Of a stretch of DNA of 64,000 nucleotides, positions 57,714 through 64,000 are shown piece by piece. The DNA is taken from contig VXCM01000804.1 in NCBI GenBank assembly GCA_014773175.1, positions 68,616 to 132,615 on the forward strand. The letters run 5' to 3'. Under the pieces are notes generated by a model. It saw nothing but the letters and a program-made list of their open reading frames with translations. It made no database searches and had not been told where the DNA came from. Source of the DNA: Lucifuga dentata (Eukaryota; Chordata; Actinopteri; Ophidiiformes; Bythitidae). Position numbers and translations under genes: made by a program. Within the stretch, counting starts at the first letter, position 1. Every line of letters begins with the position of its first letter.

Positions 57714-58285
57714 TTAAAGTACCAAACCAGCCATTTTGCATGTTTGAGCCTAATATCTTATATTACTGACAAGCATTTCCCAAAGCATAAAAACCATATT
57801 TCAGCTTTCCTAATATTTTGCAAAATCTCTTAATCTTTCAAATATTCAAGCGATACACCCACCTTAAAAATCAATGTTTCGCCTGCAAATAGTTACGCAG
57901 CCTTATGAAGTCACAGTCGTTTAAAATTTCGATAAACACAGGTCTTCTTTTGGGATTATATTTCCCAGTGGAGACATACATTCACTCCTCGCTTTTCATT
58001 GCGCTAAAACACTAAAATTACGGAACTTTGAAAAAAAAAAACTTGAATACACGTTTTGTTCACGATGATGGATTACCTATCCCAAGAATGTTTCAAGTAT
58101 CATCAAGTTGATTGTAATAGCGTACCAGAATGAACTGAAACCAATGATGGTCTGGAAGGACTTTTTTTTTTTTTTAATTCACCATTCCAGTAGTATGCTT
58201 TGGGAAATGATTGTCAGTCACTTTACGTGTATGAAAATTGAATATATTAGGCTGAAACATGCAAAATGGCCAGTTGGTCCTTTAA
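57714..58285. mobile_element. Non-autonomous DNA transposon with TTAA target site, copy 2
   Basis: TTAA borders the element at 57714-57717 and 58282-58285. The ends are long inverted repeats: the left has GCCATTTTGCATGTTTGAGC then CTAATAT, and the reverse complement of the right reads GCCATTTTGCATGTTTCAGC then CTAATAT. The interior shares, in order and in the same orientation as 34331-34888, CACCCACCTTAAAA, a GGGATTATATTTCCC block, CAAGAATGTTTCAAGT, CAGAATGAACTGAAA and GTATGCTTTGGGAAATGATT. There is no transposase. Confidence 0.8.
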
Positions 58286-60147
58286 GGGGACATGACTGAG
58301 ACTCTGTGCCCTTCAAAAGAGAGCTGGGATGATTCACTGTTTTGCGTTAACAGTGCATTAGGTTTATACAGACACAAAACAGTTTTTGCCTTTTGATGGC
58401 TTCGGTATGATCATTTTTGGCTGTTTAAAACTGCAGAATGTTAATCTGACTCATTTAATTTGCCAAACACAGTAGATGTTCATGAATTTTCCTCTAAGAC
58501 CAGATGGAGAAACATATTGAAAACACACACACACACACACACAGCGCTGCTCAAAATGTACTTAGATGGAGAGGGAACTATTTTTTTTTTCCCACCGACA
58601 CACACTGCCAACATGGAAGATTGGTTGGTTCATTACTGATTCGTCAGAGAAAAATGGTGACTCAGCCTGTCAAGCATAAGTGTCCAAGAAAAGCAAACAG
58701 AGGCTGAACTGAACACAGGTGCAAAGAATAATTAATCAACACAGGTGCAAGTACTGACCTTAATTAACTCAAGACAAAAGGAAGAGAAAAGTCAACCTGA
58801 AAGGAAGGGTTTGAAATGTGTGTGCTTGTTGCTACTCTCCCTAAGAGTGACTCCAAGAGCCAACACCAAGAGCATAACATACAGTTACTGAAGGTGAAGT
58901 TGATGTTTTGTCAGCATTTTCCTTTTAGTATTTCATGTTACGTGTTGAGGTGAGAAAAGTCTTCTCAACACACAAATAGCAGCAGAACAGGAAGTCCAAG
59001 GTCACTGCTTTGGATATATCATCCTGGACAATGCATCCTCTGGGCCATCGCTGTCTTTGCTGGTGATCTGTGGAAGTAGTTATGGAATTCCAGACTTCAT
59101 GGTGTTTTGTACTTTTCTGCAGGAGGGAAACACCTGGCAATGTATCCTTTTCCCCATTTTTACAGAACATACGATTGCTTTCATGTGACTTTTTTTGTCT
59201 GATGTGGTAAACCTGGTCTCAGCAGGGAAGTCACAGACATTTACAGGAAGGAACAGGAGGACTCCTTCCTTTTGCCATAAAACCTGCTCAATGACTGCGC
59301 TTAGACCCTAACATGAGATCAAGATTAAACCCGTGAACCTCTCACCTCATGCTTCCCCATCCCGGGCCATTTCTCTCGTCATCTTTTATTTATTGCTCAT
59401 TATCCCTTATCTCAAACCTGAATATTTTCATTACACACCATATGCTCAATGTGTGATTTGGATGCAACAGCAACATAATAAAAATATCAGCACCATCTGT
59501 AATACCCTTTCACACTCAGGATGTGATTAACAAATACAGCTACTCAAACACAGAGCACCTTTATTTATCAAACTTGAGTCATATAGAAATTTATCATCAA
59601 GATTTTCTGTGATGATTGGGAACAATAATCAAAGTGGAACTGGAAAATCTGTACGCAACTAGGGAATACAGATTCAACATTAAGATGCTACAGCAGGAGC
59701 TTTTATTGCTGTTTTATATGGAGTTGACTATAAAAACATATTAATCCCAACACTTTAAATTGTTAAACATACTTATCTTTAAAAGGGAGATAACAATGAA
59801 CTGTGAAGTACACAGATTTGAGGACTTATTATTTTCAGGTTTGGTAAATCAATCATTAAATTATAGTTTTAGCTATCAGTTTTTAACTTAAAGATTAAAC
59901 AAATTTAATTTACCTATTTAATGTCCAGAAGCAGGAATCCAGAGGTGTGTATGTGGGGTTAATGTCCATGCATACATCTCTTTTCCCCATATATGTTTCA
60001 AAACACCATTCCAATCATAGGTAACACCAATTCAGGTCAAGCAAAGTCTTTGAGTAAACCAAGGCGACCCAGAACTATTCTGATCAGGACCCATAGTCAG
60101 CTGAACCTGTGGCTATTGATCCAATTGGTTTTAGGCAGTAGCTAAAG
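58286..60147. other. Spacer and probable 3' UTR of the PKG-like gene
   Basis: No gene in the left part. TTTATT at 59560-59565 is AATAAA on the minus strand and would give a 3' UTR of about 600 bases for the kinase gene ending at 60148. A short CA array lies at 58525-58543. Confidence 0.4.
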
Positions 60148-62175
60148 TCAGAAGTCACGATCCCAACCAGAGAACTCCTCCTCTGCTTTAGTCTGGTCAT
60201 AAGGAAAACGGTCAAAGTTGATGTAACATGGGCCCTGAAAGGAAAAACAAATTGAAAATAGCTAATTGAGAACTAATGATACACTTTGTTTTTCAACTAG
60301 GATCACTGCAACTGCATCTCCAACTAATCTCAGTGTTTGAATATAATATGATTTTTAAGTCTAAAAAGTCCAAAATTCATTCCCCAATATTTTCTGTTTT
60401 GCTAATATCCATAAACCAATAGTGACCTTAGGGTTTGTGAAAAGGTCAGTCACTTTCACATGAAGAAACATTGAGTTTGGGCTCTGACTTACCTTACGTA
60501 TGAGCCTGACTGTGGGAGCGTCGAGCTGTCCCACACGCAACTTGTGCCAGTTCATACTGCTGAACCACCTGAAGTGAAAATAGAATTAAAATGAGAAATA
60601 ACTGAAATTGTTAGACACTAGTTGAGAGACTCAGTAAGCAGTAGAGAGATGACAACTTCAAAAGTTGAAAATTTGAACTGTAAAGCCATTGAATATTAAG
60701 GCCAAGGTGAATATGTGCATTGCTTTTGACCAAAGCAATGTGATATCACAAATCATTTATATTTTAAATGTGTATAGCAGTGATTTTCAAAATTTCCAGT
60801 TTTAATTTTGAGTTTTAGTTTTAATTTTTCTGCAGAATTGCTCATCTGGCCAACCAGCAGGGGACGCTTCAAGTACTACCGGTAGTACACACATCACAGT
60901 TTGAGAGCCACTGACATAACTTATGACTTAGTGTAACTTAAATAATACAGATGAAGAATTACATGGCTCAGCACACGCACAAACTAACACAATGGTTACA
61001 TGGTTACCTGTGATGCCGGACATCTTTGATTCCATTCTTGGTGTTTCCTAACCTCTGACCTGGACGAGGCCTGCAAACCAAAACGCAAATCTTCACCAAA
61101 CATACAGAATGCATTTATTCACTTTAATTTTAACACCTTCATTCCAAACACAACAAAAATACAAATGCATGTTATACATACTGATTTGTTGGTATCTTGT
61201 ATAACTTGTACTTTTGCAAAACACACATTAGGAGCATGCCCTATGTCACTTTTGCTGACATATTACATAACATAATAAAATTACACTGACAAGTTAATCA
61301 AGCATCACATTGAAATAAGTGTTGATGCAGTCTTCTGTAATATTATTATGGTATTCTCAGTATACTGTATAAATTTATGTTTGAAGATGTTCCTCTCACC
61401 TGCACAGTTTACTGATGATGGACTTGGCTGCCTCACTCATATAAGGTGGATATTTGAATACGCCATCCAGAATCTTAGAGTAGATCTTCTGGGGCTCTGA
61501 ACTTGAAAATGGAGGGCTGAGAAGTTAAAAAGAAAGAAGTATTTTGTCATTTTATCCTTCGACCGTCTGACACAAAAATGCCTTAAAAACAAACAAGCCT
61601 GTTGTGTAACCTGAGTGTACAGTATGACTTCAGACAATGAATTGATGTTTCATAGCTGCAGATGTGATGTCAGTCATACTGCTATGCTGCCACCTGCTGG
61701 TTGTCATAAAGGCTAACGTCATTCATGAACTTTTCTCTTGGCTTCACATTAATCGCGACTTCAGGATTTTTTCACATTTGACATTTTGACATGTAATTGG
61801 AGGAAAATCACACACATAATGATAGATGAACAGTTTTATTCCTTTTATAACACAAACTCATGAGATATGAACCATACAAAACACTAGAAGTTATTTCCTA
61901 TAAATAGACAGTCCAGATGAGGGTACAAGAAAGCAGTGATCCTTCATTTAAACTTCTGCTGACAGTATTAACACTTTATTACCTTCCCACAAGTAGCTCA
62001 TAGATCAGGATGCCAAGGGACCAGAAATCCACTGAAAAGTCATGTCCCTGGTTCTGGATGATCTCTGGGGCCATGTACTCAGGAGTACCGACAAATGAGT
62101 AAGTCTTCTCACCACGCACCAACTCTTTGGCAAAACCAAAGTCCACCTGCATGGACACACACACGCACACATACA

Positions 62176-62210
<35 letters not shown>

Positions 62211-63470
62211 AATGTAAAGTTCATACACATGGTCGGTTGCATATCAACAGGTAGATGCAACTCTCATAACAGGACTCTCATAACTCAAAGCCTCTTTACA
62301 TGAAACACACACACACACACCTTCACAGGTAAAACATACTCAGAGGGACCCACCAGTTTAACATAGCCCCTTGAGTCCATCATCAGGTTCTCAGGTTTGA
62401 GGTCTCTGTACATGATGCTCTTCTTATGCAGGTAGGCGTAGGCCTCCACCACACAGGCAGTGCAGAACACAGTGATGGGCTCAGAAAAACGTCCTCTGAC
62501 AATCACACACAATACACTAAATGACAAAAAATGAAAGGCCTTCTTCTACGTTCTGCTTTTAGGGCAAACCTAGCCCTTGATAGTAACTTGTAAAGGTAGA
62601 ATTTACAGAAATTAAGTTTATTTTAGTGTTATCACCAATAAATTTCCATGTGCGTACTAGCAGCCACTGCAGACATGATATTGTTACCTTGGAAAGCACA
62701 AGAACTTGAGCAGCAAAGCACAGTCCTCATGCATGGAAACACATTTACAGTACAGACGCACAAACTATTTCCAGGATTGTAAAGTAATGGAATTTATGGT
62801 GATCTCAATGTGTACCAGTTGGCATCAATAGTAATTTCCACCAATAAAATCATCACAGATTTTTCCTGCCAACAATGTTTCAACAAACAAAACTACCTTT
62901 TGTTGTCCTGATATCCCATTGGCTAACATTGGGGTGGGCCATGTGTTATGCCCCATCCAATATTTTAAAAGTTGTTCTCAGATGTCATTTTGAGAGTGTG
63001 TTTTCTGCACTGTGCTTTCTCACACTTCTTTCAGTTTGGTCCAGATTTCCCCACCACTGCAGAACTCCATGACCATGTAGATGTATCGTGAGTCTTTAAA
63101 GACCCCATGAAGCCTAGAAAAACATAAAGACAGAGTGACAGTAAAAAAAAGTAAGAATAAAGCCATGCATTATTTAAGTATTCCTTAAAGCATTGCAGCC
63201 TTTAACTGAAACTGATTTCTGTAGTCAATCCCTGAATAATTCCCTGACAGAAAAGTTTGAGGATGAGGAATTCTTTAAAATATAAGTTTAAAGGAGACCT
63301 GAAGTCCAATAATTACAGTCAGTGTGTCTTTACCTGACGATGAAGTCGCACTGGAGGACTTTAAGGATTTTCTTCTCAAACAGCATGTGCTCCTCCTGTC
63401 TCTTGGCAACAATGTGCTTCTTACTGACTTTCTTCATGGCATAATATTTCCCATGTTTTATGGTGGTCAT
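60148..63470 (-). CDS. prkg3: cGMP-dependent protein kinase-like, catalytic domain (partial, 5' part beyond right edge)
   Basis: AGC-family Ser/Thr kinase of the PKG type. Eight exons on the minus strand: 63334-63470, 63024-63113, 62354-62495, 61983-62146, 61400-61516, 61008-61070, 60493-60568, 60148-60234; all phases agree, giving 291 residues and a TGA. Seen: the catalytic Lys in [14 protein letters not shown] (residue 13), [30 protein letters not shown] with catalytic Asp 107, DFG (125-127), [40 protein letters not shown], and the PKG-type C-terminal end FSGWDRDF. The Gly-rich loop, cGMP-binding domains and leucine zipper are not in the window. The activation loop reads [11 protein letters not shown], differing from TWTFCGTPEY of PRKG1/2. 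Sequence is clearly PKG-like but distinct from PRKG1 and PRKG2; I assign the fish prkg3 type from recollection, with the symbol less certain than the family. Confidence 0.85.
60778..60913. mobile_element. Short hAT-like MITE in PKG-like gene intron
   Basis: The left end is CAGTGATTTTCAAAATTTCC, and the right end on the opposite strand is CAGTGGCTCTCAAACTGTGA, a typical hAT terminal pair. It contains the 16-base palindrome GTACTACCGGTAGTAC. The eight-base flanks do not match, so the target duplication has decayed or the ends are slightly misplaced. Related to the fragment at 22932. Confidence 0.55.
62180..62206. repeat. GA microsatellite
   Basis: Dinucleotide array about 35 bases outside the exon 61983-62146, in the PKG-like gene intron. 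Confidence 0.9.
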
Positions 63471-64000
63471 CTTTGAATAACCGATAACAGAAATTTAAAA
63501 AAAAAAAAAAAATCATCACTGGGAATCACCAACTTATCTATTATTGGTGAACATTCTGGTTTTGTATGACTGAAAACAAATGTCACTGACAAACATCATC
63601 ATCAGCCAAAGTGTTTTTTGGGATAGACTGGGTGCTTGTATATCAGATTGGAGCACTTATTGGAAGTACAAATTATCTGAGAATTAATCTTGACTAGCAA
63701 AGAAGAAACCTCAAAGCATTGTTAATGAAAATGGCATTCATTACCTTGAAGGTCAGTAGGGTAGCTAAATGAAATATTCGTGGACTAGCATTACTTCTTT
63801 GAACTTGGAAGGTCAACCAATGTCTTAAACTGGTTTGCATGTGACATTCCCTGACCTCCTCCAACCTCATGAATTTTTCACTGAGCTTTGGTCTAATGTT
63901 TAACCAGAAAAACTACAGTTTTAAAGATATTTCTCCTTCTGAAATACATATATAAATACAACCCCAAACTGCCTTTTGACAAACCAACCATTAAAGTTCA
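63471..64000. other. Intron of the PKG-like gene at the right edge
   Basis: No further kinase exon (Gly-rich loop region) is recognisable on the minus strand, so this is probably intron leading to an exon beyond the window. Confidence 0.5.

Overview
This is a piece of a vertebrate genome, almost certainly a teleost fish. Coding sequence lies in short exons with GT/AG introns. Introns and spacers are AT-rich and full of CA/TG, GA and GAA microsatellites and homopolymer runs. The proteins read as fish orthologues of vertebrate genes. I see no bacterial operons, phage or CRISPR. The window also holds 23 single-N joins, so it is a draft assembly.

Layout: (1) 1-4981, + strand: the 3' part of snx9 (sorting nexin 9), from just before the PX domain to the stop; the SH3 half lies to the left of the window. 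(2) 7981-12269, - strand, tail-to-tail with snx9: a secreted coiled-coil plus fibrinogen C-terminal domain protein of the angiopoietin-like/fibrinogen-like group, eight exons, with one extra base that breaks the frame inside the fibrinogen domain. (3) About 12.4-35.4 kb: a long spacer with no gene I can support. It holds microsatellites, a degraded LINE reverse-transcriptase tail, hAT-like and possible Helitron fragments, a DNA-transposon copy bounded by TTAA, and several false duplications at assembly gaps. (4) 35.4-52.6 kb, + strand: a complete kcnk2 (TREK-1 two-pore potassium channel), whose start codon appears to be assembled by splicing. (5) 52.6-60.1 kb: kcnk2 3' UTR, spacer, and a second copy of the TTAA element. 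(6) 60148 to the right edge, - strand: the kinase domain of a cGMP-dependent protein kinase-like gene (fish prkg3 type), whose N-terminal part lies beyond the window.

The four genes do not form one pathway. SNX9 acts in membrane remodelling and endocytosis. The fibrinogen-like protein is secreted. TREK-1 is a polymodal leak K+ channel with conserved kinase sites in its tail. The last gene is a cyclic-nucleotide-type kinase. That a PKG-like kinase lies beside a PKA/PKG-regulated channel is probably coincidence.

I did not find an unmistakable new biological system. The strongest unusual points are: the one-base frameshift in the otherwise intact fibrinogen-like gene; a 560-570 bp TTAA-flanked element family with two full copies; a Harbinger-like MITE in an snx9 intron; an activation loop in the PKG-like kinase with Ser/Val in place of the usual Thr/Cys; and a systematic assembly error in which contig ends are duplicated on both sides of a single N.
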